From Pseudomonadota bacterium (GTDB lineage Bacteria > Pseudomonadota > Alphaproteobacteria > Kiloniellales > J153), in NCBI GenBank assembly GCA_022572105.1, contig JACZWN010000115.1:1-10904 (forward strand): 10,904 nucleotides of DNA. Direction: 5' to 3'. The number at the start of each line of letters is the position of its first letter. The stretch's first letter is position 1. The notes under the pieces were generated by a model that did not search any database, was not told where the DNA came from, and worked only from the letters and a program-made list of their open reading frames with translations. A program made the position numbers and the translations under genes. Below, one piece after another: positions 1 to 6,838 of this stretch.

Positions 1-666
1 GGTGCCGAGCGCGGCGGCGGTCACGCGCCCGGCGTGAACGATAACCTCGCGCGTAAGCGCCGCGATTGCCGCCGCCAGCGGCAGGTGCACGGTCACCGGC
101 ACCACGCGCAAACCCGGGCAGGTGAGCATCATCACCGGCGGGCTCGCGGTCCCGGCCAGCGCGGCCAGGAACTCGGTGTGCCCGGGGTAGGCGAAACCGG
201 CGTCGTAGAGGACTTCCTTCTGGATCGGGTTGGTGACCAGCGCCGCCGCCGCGCCGCCTCGAACCAGCGCCACGGCCCGCTCGATCGACGCGATCACGGC
301 CGGCGCGTTGGCCGCATCCGGCCGGCCCGGCTCGACGACCCTGGGCAGGTCCATGGCAAGCACCGGCAGCGCCCGCGGGAAGACCGCGTCGGCCTGGGCC
401 GGCGTCGCGATCGTCTCGACCGGCGTTTCCAGCCCGATGCGCGCGCCGAGCGCCTTCAGGCGCGCGGGGTCGTCGATGACGAAGAACCGGGGTGGCGCGC
501 CGTCGCTTACAGCCGCATCGCCCGGGCCATTGCGCCGCGCGGCGTGCCAAGCCTCGAGCGCAATTTCGCCGCCGATCCCGGCCGGCTCGCCCATGGTCAG
601 CGCGAGCGGCGCGGACGGGGTCTGGCGTCCGCCGCCGGCAGGCGGGGTCATAGCGGGCCGGGTCAT
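1..666 (-). CDS. pdxA: PdxA, 4-hydroxythreonine-4-phosphate dehydrogenase (partial, C-terminus off window)
   Basis: PdxA oxidises 4-phosphohydroxy-L-threonine with NAD(P)+ in the DXP-dependent pyridoxal 5'-phosphate pathway; it is a cytoplasmic, metal-dependent enzyme. The window holds the first 222 codons of a protein usually about 330 residues long; the frame is still open at base 1. Visible family motifs are LTMGEPAGIGGE (residues 23-34, compare MGDPAGIGPE), TNPIQKEV near 145-152, PGHTEF (161-166) and VTVHLPL (191-197). By family knowledge His163 (in GHTE) and His210 (in REVIVHAG) are the likely metal ligands; the third lies beyond the edge. The ATG at 666 overlaps the surA stop by 4 bp (ATGA), which supports this start and suggests translational coupling. 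A second Met lies five codons later. The first 20 residues are a Pro/Gly/Ala-rich tail before the conserved core. The identification is secure. Confidence 0.96.
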   Translation of the reverse strand, partial: MTRPAMTPPAGGGRQTPSAPLALTMGEPAGIGGEIALEAWHAARRNGPGDAAVSDGAPPRFFVIDDPARLKALGARIGLETPVETIATPAQADAVFPRALPVLAMDLPRVVEPGRPDAANAPAVIASIERAVALVRGGAAAALVTNPIQKEVLYDAGFAYPGHTEFLAALAGTASPPVMMLTCPGLRVVPVTVHLPLAAAIAALTREVIVHAGRVTAAALGT

Positions 667-1922
667 AGCCGGATGTCCACGTTGGCGCTACGCTGCAGGT
701 CGCGCATGTACCGCCGCGACAGCATGTCGAGCCGCTCGGCGGTCAGCCGTTGCGCGATACGTTTCCGGTCGATGCCGCTTTCCGCCCGATCGCAGACGAC
801 CAGAACGCCGAGGCCGCCGGATACGGACACGGGCCGGCTGGGCTGGCCGATGGGTAGCGCCATGACCGCATCGCGGATCTGCGCTGGCAGGTCGCTCAGC
901 TTGACGGTTCCGAGGTCGCCCGAACCCGGCGCCCCGATTTCGCTCGCCAACTCGTCCAGACCGGCGCAGCCGGCGATCCGCTCGCGCGCCTGGCCGGCAC
1001 GTTCGGCCGCCTCGCGCCGTTGTTCCTCCGAGGCCCCGCTCGGAATGGCGATGAGGACCTGCTTGAGGTGCAGCGTCACTTCGCCGAGGGACGTCTGCTT
1101 TTCCTCGCGGAGCAGCAGGATGTGGAATCCGCTCAGCGTGCGGATCGGGCGCGACAACATGCCGGGGCGCATCTGCGCGAGCGCCTTATCAATCTCCTCC
1201 GGAAGCTGACCCTCCTGGATCCAGCCCAAATCGCCGCCCCGCACGGCGGCGGCCGATTCCGAGAACTGCCGGGCCAGGGATGGGAATCTTGCACCGGCGC
1301 GCAACTGCTCGAAGAGCCGCTCGGCGCTCCGGCGGACCTCGTCCTCCCGCAGTACCGTGTCCACGGCCAGGAAGATCTCCGAGACGCGGCGTTGTCGCGA
1401 GCCGCGATTGGCGGCGATCCTGCGGACCACCTCCTCGACCTCTTCGTTGCTTATCTGCACGGTGGGGCGCAGCCGCCGCGCGACCAAAGCGCGCCAGGTC
1501 AACTGGCCACGAAGCTGGTCGTCAAACGCCTTCCGGAGGATCCCGCGGCTCTCGAGCAACCCGACGAAACTCTCGATCGTCAGTTTGTTAAGCCGGGCGA
1601 TTTTCTCGGCCGCGTTTGTCACCTGCTCGTCGGTAATGGTGATGCCGAGGCGCTCGGCCTCCTGCTCTTGCAGCCGCTCGTCGATCAACGCCCGGATCAC
1701 TTGCGCCGTCATGCGATCGCGGAGCTGCCGATTGTCCCGCTGACCCGTGGCCAGGATCGCCAGTCTGAGCCGCATGTCGAGGTCGAACATGGAGATGACC
1801 TCGTCGTTGACCACGGCGGCCGCGCGCAACATGTCCTGGGCCGCGCGGGCGTCCCGCACGGCCGGCGCGAGGGCGCAGATCAACAAAGCGCAACTGATGA
1901 AACGCTTTATCGGATGGCGCAT
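663..1922 (-). CDS. surA: SurA-type periplasmic chaperone / parvulin peptidyl-prolyl isomerase
   Basis: SurA escorts unfolded outer-membrane beta-barrels, including LptD, across the periplasm to the BAM complex. The ORF gives 419 residues, close to the E. coli length. Residues 1-28 look like a Sec signal peptide: RHPIKR, then a hydrophobic stretch, then a likely cleavage after ARA (before AQDM). The SurA N-terminal helical domain follows (about 33-165, including VVNDEVISMFDLDMRL). A first parvulin domain spans about 178-272, with the QFSESAAAVRGGDLGWI stretch and the closing LSGFHILLL. A second, more degenerate parvulin-like domain lies at about 283-378, and the C-terminal helix completes the chaperone core. 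The frame is open further upstream to 2072, but the signal peptide begins at the ATG at 1922, so that start was chosen; no strong Shine-Dalgarno precedes it. It overlaps pdxA by 4 bp and follows lptD by 106 bp. Confidence 0.95.
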   Translation of the reverse strand: MRHPIKRFISCALLICALAPAVRDARAAQDMLRAAAVVNDEVISMFDLDMRLRLAILATGQRDNRQLRDRMTAQVIRALIDERLQEQEAERLGITITDEQVTNAAEKIARLNKLTIESFVGLLESRGILRKAFDDQLRGQLTWRALVARRLRPTVQISNEEVEEVVRRIAANRGSRQRRVSEIFLAVDTVLREDEVRRSAERLFEQLRAGARFPSLARQFSESAAAVRGGDLGWIQEGQLPEEIDKALAQMRPGMLSRPIRTLSGFHILLLREEKQTSLGEVTLHLKQVLIAIPSGASEEQRREAAERAGQARERIAGCAGLDELASEIGAPGSGDLGTVKLSDLPAQIRDAVMALPIGQPSRPVSVSGGLGVLVVCDRAESGIDRKRIAQRLTAERLDMLSRRYMRDLQRSANVDIRL

Positions 1923-1965
1923 CGGAGCATGATTTCGTTTCGGGCGTCGATCCAGCACGGCTCGC

Positions 1966-1994
1966 ACTATAGGCCGATGACGTGCCGCGAACAA
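1966..1994 (-). promoter_or_regulatory. Candidate sigma70-type promoter for surA-pdxA
   Basis: On the minus strand TTGTTC (1994-1989) is separated by exactly 17 bp from TATAGT (1971-1966). The -10 matches the consensus at five of six positions and the -35 at three of six. It lies in the 106-bp gap between the lptD stop and the surA ATG and would start a transcript about 35-40 bases before surA. This would let the chaperone and pdxA be expressed apart from the lpt genes. Recognised by eye only. Confidence 0.45.
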
Positions 1995-2028
1995 CGCTGG
2001 CACCGATCGCGAACGGCGGGTGCCGGTA

Positions 2029-4236
2029 TTAGCCGCCGAACCCGCTGGCACCGGCGCTCGACACCCCGCCAAGATATTTGAAAACGATGTTGATGAAAAC
2101 GGAATCCTCGGGCTCGATCTCGCGGTCCGAGAATTCGCTCCGCTCGAAGACGGCTTGAATGTAGAGGCACTCGTCCGCGTAAACCAGACCGATTCGAGAC
2201 TGAAGGGCGATGTTCTTCACCAGATCGATCCGCTGGCCCCCGAAGGCCGACCAGTAACGGCTCAGGCGCGAGTTGAGCGTCCAGTTGAGCTCTTCCCGAT
2301 CACCGAACTCGTTGGTCTGAGGCGCGGTGTCGATGAGGGTGTAGCCGAGGTTGAGATTGAGTGCCGGCGGACCGACCTGAAGGTCCAATTCGTTCCGCCG
2401 CACGCTAAAGTCGTCCTTGTCGAAGCGGAAGCGGTAGCGCAGACCGAGTGCGTAGGTCGGCTTGATCTCGATCCGGCCCACGAAATCCGAGAAGTTGTCC
2501 TCGACGCCTGAGCCAGCCGCGAAGACGGAGTCCGTCTCGAGCCGGTAGCTCTGGCCGATGAAGGCGCTCGCCCAGCCTCCTTTGTCGCCGGTGATGGTCC
2601 ACTTCAAACCGTAGTCGACGCGGGTCCCGGGATCGACGCGGTCGACGCCGGTGAAGCGGTTGAGGCTGAAAAGGTTGGTGTCGTCGAACTCGAAATCCAA
2701 GCTATCCTCGTTGGGGATTTCGCCTGGGTTGGAGCCGGTCGGAGCGATGACCACCTGGGCCATCGGCTCGACGACCTGGTGCATGGTGCCGCTGTTCCGA
2801 ACCCAGGGGTAGCGCCATTGCAGGGCCAGCTGGGGAAAGATCCGGCCCGTCAGGCCGCTTTCGGTGGGGCCGGTGGGATTGACCTCGTCGCTATTCGGAT
2901 CGACGCCGTCGACCCAGTAGCCGTCGCTCTGGACGCGCGCCACCAGGTTGTAAACGTCGCCCGCGGGTCCGGTGTAGGGTAGCTCCCAGCCCAGCCTCAC
3001 GGAGACTCGCCGGCTGTCCCGGCCCTCGACTCGGGTGAGCGCCAGGAGACTGGCGTCCAAGGTGTATTTCCCGCCCGCTATGCCGGGATCGCTCATATAG
3101 CTGTACTCGGCGAGCGGGAATATGATGGGCAGCTCGTCATTGATGTCGGTGCTGCGCAGGCCCTGATAGAGGTAACTGTTAACCGCCAGGTAGTTGCGCC
3201 CGTTGAAGCCTTCGACGAAGGCGCGGCTGGTCAAGGTTCGCTCGGACGAGAAATTGTAGATGCGCAGGTAGGTGTCGTCGGTCGCGCGCTGGGCATCCAC
3301 GCCCCAGCGCCAGGCCTTGTTGATGTCGAAGCGGGCGGTGCTGTCGATGTGGCCGCGAAGGACGTCCTCGTCGATCGTGCCATCGGATTCGGTACGGTTG
3401 CTGAGGCCCAGACTGCCGCGCAGGTCGATCCGCCCGTCGCGCAAAAGCTGTCGGTACTCGCCCGCCACCGTCACCCCTTGGTTCGTGGTCAGGATAGGGG
3501 CGATGGTGGCATCCTTGTCCGGGCCGATCACCCAGAAATAGGGTTGCTGGTAGGTCGTCCCAAGGATATCGGAACTGCCGAAAGTGGGGGCGAGGAGTCC
3601 GCTCTTGCGCTCCACCGTGGGATCCGGGTGTTCGAAATAGGGCGTATAGAAGATGGGTATGCCGAAGATTTCCATCCAGGCGTCGCGATAGCGGATCACC
3701 TGTTCCTCCTGGTCGTGCTCGATCTCGAGCGCCTTGAGTTGCCACAGCGGTGCCCGGGTGGGGTCGTCCCGGCATAGTTCGCAGGGACTGAAGACGCCTT
3801 TTTTGAATTCGGTCGTGTTGCCGCCGGTGCGCAGCCCGCTGGCCGCGGCCAGACGGCTGCGGTCCGACAAAAGAACTCGGATGTCGCGGATGAAGCCCTC
3901 GGCCATGTCGTCGGTAAGCTCGGCGAAGTTCGCGAAAACGACGTTGCCGCTCGGGTCGAGCAGAGAGATATTGCCCGAGGCGGTGACCACGTTGGTTTTT
4001 AGGTTGTAGGAGACGCTGTCGGCCAGCAGGACCCGGTCGTTCTGCGCGATCTCGACATTGCCCGAGGCGGCGACGATGCCGAGGTTCTCGTCGTAGGTAA
4101 TCTGATCGGCGGCGATCAGCGCCGGGGCGCCCGTGAACGGGCCTTGTTGCGCCGCCACGGGGCGCGCCAGCAGCGCCGCCAGCAACAGCGCCGCGGCGAG
4201 TGTCTTAAAAACACCTGTGGTCCCCCTCACGGGCAT
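2029..4236 (-). CDS. lptD: LptD, outer-membrane LPS-assembly translocon
   Basis: LptD with lipoprotein LptE forms the outer-membrane machine that inserts LPS into the outer leaflet; it is the end point of the Lpt bridge served by LptF/LptG. The product is 735 residues. Residues 1-29 form a signal peptide (KTLAAALLLAALLARPVAA, then QQGPF). Next comes the OstA/LptA-like beta-jellyroll domain (about 40-145, with ADQITYDENLGIVAASGNVEIA), then EFKKGVFSPCELC and the long beta-barrel domain with YTPYFEHPDPTVERKSG at about 197-213. Only three cysteines are present: Cys152 and Cys155 in CELC, and Cys690 in ADECLYI near the C-terminus. E. coli LptD uses four, in two interdomain disulfides. The ATG at 4236, 8 bp after the lptG stop, was chosen because the signal peptide starts there. 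The frame is open far upstream, but there it only overlaps lptG/lptF out of frame. Confidence 0.96.
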   Translation of the reverse strand: MPVRGTTGVFKTLAAALLLAALLARPVAAQQGPFTGAPALIAADQITYDENLGIVAASGNVEIAQNDRVLLADSVSYNLKTNVVTASGNISLLDPSGNVVFANFAELTDDMAEGFIRDIRVLLSDRSRLAAASGLRTGGNTTEFKKGVFSPCELCRDDPTRAPLWQLKALEIEHDQEEQVIRYRDAWMEIFGIPIFYTPYFEHPDPTVERKSGLLAPTFGSSDILGTTYQQPYFWVIGPDKDATIAPILTTNQGVTVAGEYRQLLRDGRIDLRGSLGLSNRTESDGTIDEDVLRGHIDSTARFDINKAWRWGVDAQRATDDTYLRIYNFSSERTLTSRAFVEGFNGRNYLAVNSYLYQGLRSTDINDELPIIFPLAEYSYMSDPGIAGGKYTLDASLLALTRVEGRDSRRVSVRLGWELPYTGPAGDVYNLVARVQSDGYWVDGVDPNSDEVNPTGPTESGLTGRIFPQLALQWRYPWVRNSGTMHQVVEPMAQVVIAPTGSNPGEIPNEDSLDFEFDDTNLFSLNRFTGVDRVDPGTRVDYGLKWTITGDKGGWASAFIGQSYRLETDSVFAAGSGVEDNFSDFVGRIEIKPTYALGLRYRFRFDKDDFSVRRNELDLQVGPPALNLNLGYTLIDTAPQTNEFGDREELNWTLNSRLSRYWSAFGGQRIDLVKNIALQSRIGLVYADECLYIQAVFERSEFSDREIEPEDSVFINIVFKYLGGVSSAGASGFGG

Positions 4237-4244
4237 GGTCCGGC

Positions 4245-5372
4245 CTAACCGTCTTCGAGGTGCAACAAGATGGCGATCCCGAGCATGAGCGTGATCCCGG
4301 CCGGCGTCCAGGCGGCCAGAACGACCGGAATCTTGCCGGACAGCCCAAGTGCAAATACTAAGTTGGACACGAAGTAGAGCAAGAAGCCCGTAAGCGCGCC
4401 GCCAAATATGACCAGCCCGACCCGGCCGCGGCGCTGTGGCCGCAGCGAGAAACTGACGGCCAAGAGGATAATGGCGGCGAACAGAAGCGGCGTGGCCAGC
4501 AGCCGATGCAGCTGCAGCTTGTGGCGTGTGGCCGAGAACCCGGCGTTCTCCAGCAGCTCGATGAAGCCGGGGAGATTCCAAAAGGATATGGTCTCCGGCG
4601 GCGCGAAGCTGTCCAAAATTTTCTCGCGTGTGAGCTCGGTGGGGATCTCGAGCCGCTCGGCAAACCGGGCTCTGGTTCCCGGGCTCGATACCCAGGCCTC
4701 GAAAACCTGCCAGGCGCCCGGGCGCAGAACGGCCCGCGCCGCATCGATGCGCCCCACAAAGCGGTCCCGGTCCGCGAATCGGAAGATGATCACGTCGTGC
4801 AGTGTCATCGAGGTGCCCGTGACGCGGCGAGCGTGAATCACCGACTGTCCGTCCGGATCGGCCTGACGCAGCCAAAGCCCTTGGCGCGAAACGCTCAACG
4901 TACTGGACTGGTTGTGAATGTATTTGGCTTCGAGCTGTTCGAAGCGGCCGAGCAGGACCGAGGCCACCGGGTTGAGTACCGTAACCGTCAAAACGCCGAC
5001 CAAGAGGGCTACACCCAGGACGGGAATGAGGATCTGCCAGACCGAGATGCCGGCCGCCCGCGTGACCACCAGCTCGTGCGAGCGGGTGAGGCGCCAGAAG
5101 CACGCCAGTCCCGCGAATAGCAGGGTGAACGGCATCACCTCCTGGCTCAAGAAGGGCAGCTTGAGGAAAACCATCTCGTAGACGACGGTCAGAGGTGCGT
5201 CCTTGTTGGCCAGCCGGTCCAAACGGTCGACGGTGCTGACCAGGACGATCACCCCGACCAGCCCGAACAGAAAACCGAGGTACCACATGAGGTACTGTCG
5301 GGCGATGTAGCCCGACAGCGTCGGCGACAGCCGCCGCCGCCGTTTCGATGGGACGCCCACAGCCTGTGTCAT
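4245..5372 (-). CDS. lptG: LptG, LPS-export ABC transporter permease
   Basis: LptG pairs with LptF and the LptB2 ATPase in the inner membrane (LptB2FG) to extract LPS and push it onto the LptC-LptA bridge. The 375-residue product has the YjgP/YjgQ layout. A basic N-terminus (KRRRR) is followed by TM helices at about 28-48, 65-93 and 108-133, a periplasmic beta-jellyroll domain (about 140-265), and three more TM helices at about 288-310, 318-342 and 349-371. The cytoplasmic coupling segment SHELVVTRAAGIS (98-110) matches the region that contacts LptB. It was called LptG rather than LptF because it is the second gene and its C-terminal half resembles LptG. The ATG at 5372 overlaps the lptF stop by 4 bp, with AGGTGG seven bases ahead as a plausible ribosome site. 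Confidence 0.94.
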   Translation of the reverse strand: MTQAVGVPSKRRRRLSPTLSGYIARQYLMWYLGFLFGLVGVIVLVSTVDRLDRLANKDAPLTVVYEMVFLKLPFLSQEVMPFTLLFAGLACFWRLTRSHELVVTRAAGISVWQILIPVLGVALLVGVLTVTVLNPVASVLLGRFEQLEAKYIHNQSSTLSVSRQGLWLRQADPDGQSVIHARRVTGTSMTLHDVIIFRFADRDRFVGRIDAARAVLRPGAWQVFEAWVSSPGTRARFAERLEIPTELTREKILDSFAPPETISFWNLPGFIELLENAGFSATRHKLQLHRLLATPLLFAAIILLAVSFSLRPQRRGRVGLVIFGGALTGFLLYFVSNLVFALGLSGKIPVVLAAWTPAGITLMLGIAILLHLEDG

Positions 5373-6496
5373 GGCGCCGCCACCTGGGCACGAACCTGGA
5401 ACGCGGCGCCTCGCCGCCGCGGCCGGCGCAGGAGCACGATCGCAGCGCCCAAGGTTGGCAGGAGGGCTGCCGCATACATCGCGGGCACGGCAAGGAACGA
5501 CCGTGTCGCCAGATCGTGCAGCGCCAGCGACAGCCCCTCGAGCGCCGCGACGCAGACGATGGCGGACAGCACGCGTTTGATCTGGCCGCGCCGGTTGTGT
5601 TCACCCGACAAAAGCGCGGCCAGCGCGACCATGACGAACGCCAGCACGTAAAGCGGAGCCACCAAGCGCTGGTGGCCCTCGGCGAACAGTTCCATGCGAT
5701 TTTGCTGGTCGGCCGGATCCGACGTGAGGTTGAAAAGTTCCGGCAAGTAACGCTCCCGCGGTCCGCGCCAGCGCGCGTGGACCGAGCCCTGGAACTGCGA
5801 AAGCTCGACCGTGTATCGATCGAAATAGAGCAGCGAGAGCCGCCCGCCTTCGCGCTCGACCTGCTGTCGGTTGCCGTTGACCAAGACCACCCGAGGCCCC
5901 TGCTCGCTGCGGACCAGCGCGCCACGCTCGGCCATCATGGTCACCGGCCTTTCAGGATCGCGGTCGTCGTGGACCAGTATGCCGCGCAGCTCGCCGTCGG
6001 ACGAGCGCTCACGCACGTAGACGGTAATGCCTTCGGACACGAAATTGAAGGTGCCCTCCTGCAGGAGCACGGCGGAATAGTTGTTGCGGATGTCGTTCTG
6101 CAGCTCCTTGAACGCGCGATAGGACGCCGGCAGGAGGTAGAGCGTTATGCTGTAAACCGTGAGGGTTACGAAGCCGGTCAGGATGAGGGCCGGCCGGGCG
6201 ATCTGCAGCGGCGACCGGCCCGCGGCGCGCAGGACCACCATCTCGCTGTCCATGGTGAGCTTGTAATAGACGAAAAGAACGGCGCAAAAGGCCGCGATCG
6301 GCAGAATGACGCCAAGGAAGGACGGTAGCAGCAGCCCGACGAAATAGAAGAACGTGGACGCGGGCAGGCCCCGGTTGACGATGTAGCCGATCCATCGCAA
6401 GGATTGGCTCAACCAGATGGCCAGGGTAAGGCCCAGCGTGATGAACAACGCCGCAGCTAAGAGTTGGTTGAAAATGTAACGCGTAATGGCTTGCAT
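5369..6496 (-). CDS. lptF: LptF, LPS-export ABC transporter permease
   Basis: LptF is the partner permease of LptG in the LptB2FG LPS extractor. The 375-residue product begins MQAITRYIFNQLL, which aligns with the start of known LptF proteins (short cytosolic helix, then TM1 at about 12-33). Further TM helices lie at about 50-78 and 98-123. A periplasmic domain (about 130-265) follows, then TM helices at about 276-297, 307-328 and 336-356, and a basic tail (RRPRRRG). The coupling-helix motif DSEMVVLRAAGRS (83-95) closely mirrors LptG's. The ATG at 6496 was preferred over an in-frame GTG at 6535, which would add 13 residues with no family match and no better ribosome site. It is the first gene of the leftward operon and is divergent from the glycosyltransferase unit. 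lptB, lptA and lptC are not in the window. Confidence 0.94.
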   Translation of the reverse strand: MQAITRYIFNQLLAAALFITLGLTLAIWLSQSLRWIGYIVNRGLPASTFFYFVGLLLPSFLGVILPIAAFCAVLFVYYKLTMDSEMVVLRAAGRSPLQIARPALILTGFVTLTVYSITLYLLPASYRAFKELQNDIRNNYSAVLLQEGTFNFVSEGITVYVRERSSDGELRGILVHDDRDPERPVTMMAERGALVRSEQGPRVVLVNGNRQQVEREGGRLSLLYFDRYTVELSQFQGSVHARWRGPRERYLPELFNLTSDPADQQNRMELFAEGHQRLVAPLYVLAFVMVALAALLSGEHNRRGQIKRVLSAIVCVAALEGLSLALHDLATRSFLAVPAMYAAALLPTLGAAIVLLRRPRRRGAAFQVRAQVAAP

Positions 6497-6838
6497 AACT
6501 TGGCTTTTTAACCCGATCGGCGCGTCGATGGCCACCCAATTTGAAATAAAATTTCGAGCCGGTCATTCGGGCCCCGATCCGGCCGGGTCCGAACGGCCGT
6601 GCGCCGGGGAGGGAATGGTGGTCTCTAATCGTGATATTTGCAATCGTCGCGAGGCGTGGGGTCCGGGCTGGACCGCGGGCGGGTTTCCGCGCCCGGCGTG
6701 ATCGGACGGCGCGGATTCGAGACCGGAGAGGCAAGGCCGCCCGGCCCCGGTGATTGACAGCGTTACGGGCCGCTGTATATGCAGGGCTCGAAATACGTGC
6801 CGCCGCGTGCCACGACGGCGACCGGCGGACGCGACACG
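6497..6838. other. Divergent intergenic region between lptF and the glycosyltransferase gene
   Basis: These 342 bases hold no convincing gene. From left to right: an AT-rich patch (about 6536-6556) stands out in GC-rich DNA in front of lptF and contains the inverted repeat GAAAT-AAA-ATTTC (6543-6555). A GC-rich stem-loop candidate, CGGGCG-8 nt-CGCCCG, lies near 6677-6698. The rightward promoter at 6754-6781 follows. I could not find a well-spaced leftward promoter for lptF; the best is a weak ATGACC-17-CAAATT across the AT-rich patch. A 28-codon ORF with a good purine-rich leader starts at 6615 but lacks other support. Confidence 0.7.
6754..6781 (+). promoter_or_regulatory. Sigma70-type promoter for the glycosyltransferase / LAB_N unit
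   Basis: TTGACA (6754-6759) is a perfect -35. It is followed after 16 bp by TATATG (6776-6781), a four-of-six -10 preceded by GTG/TG-like bases. Transcription would begin near 6787-6789. This decides the start of the next gene: the in-frame ATG at 6779 lies inside the -10 and would not be in the transcript. Confidence 0.6.

Noticed and set aside
34..1209. Long plus-strand frames opposite pdxA, surA and lptF (for example 34-1209, 1020-2081, 5348-6328).
   Set aside because: All mirror well-identified genes on the other strand and have no recognisable motif or ribosome site.
4237..5925. A 563-codon in-frame upstream extension of lptD, giving a 1298-residue frame.
   Set aside because: It lies entirely over lptG and lptF in another frame, its translation is Arg/Ser/Ala-rich without family features, and the LptD signal peptide begins at 4236.
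4245..6496. lptF and lptG have exactly the same length (375 codons each), suggesting a recent tandem duplication.
   Set aside because: The two proteins share fold and the coupling motif but differ almost everywhere else, as expected for the ancient LptF/LptG pair; the equal length is chance.
6615..6701. A small ORF of 28 codons in the lptF-glycosyltransferase gap with a GGGGAGGG leader.
   Set aside because: It has no hydrophobic or leader-peptide character, no attenuator-like structure directly after it, and lies upstream of the rightward promoter found.
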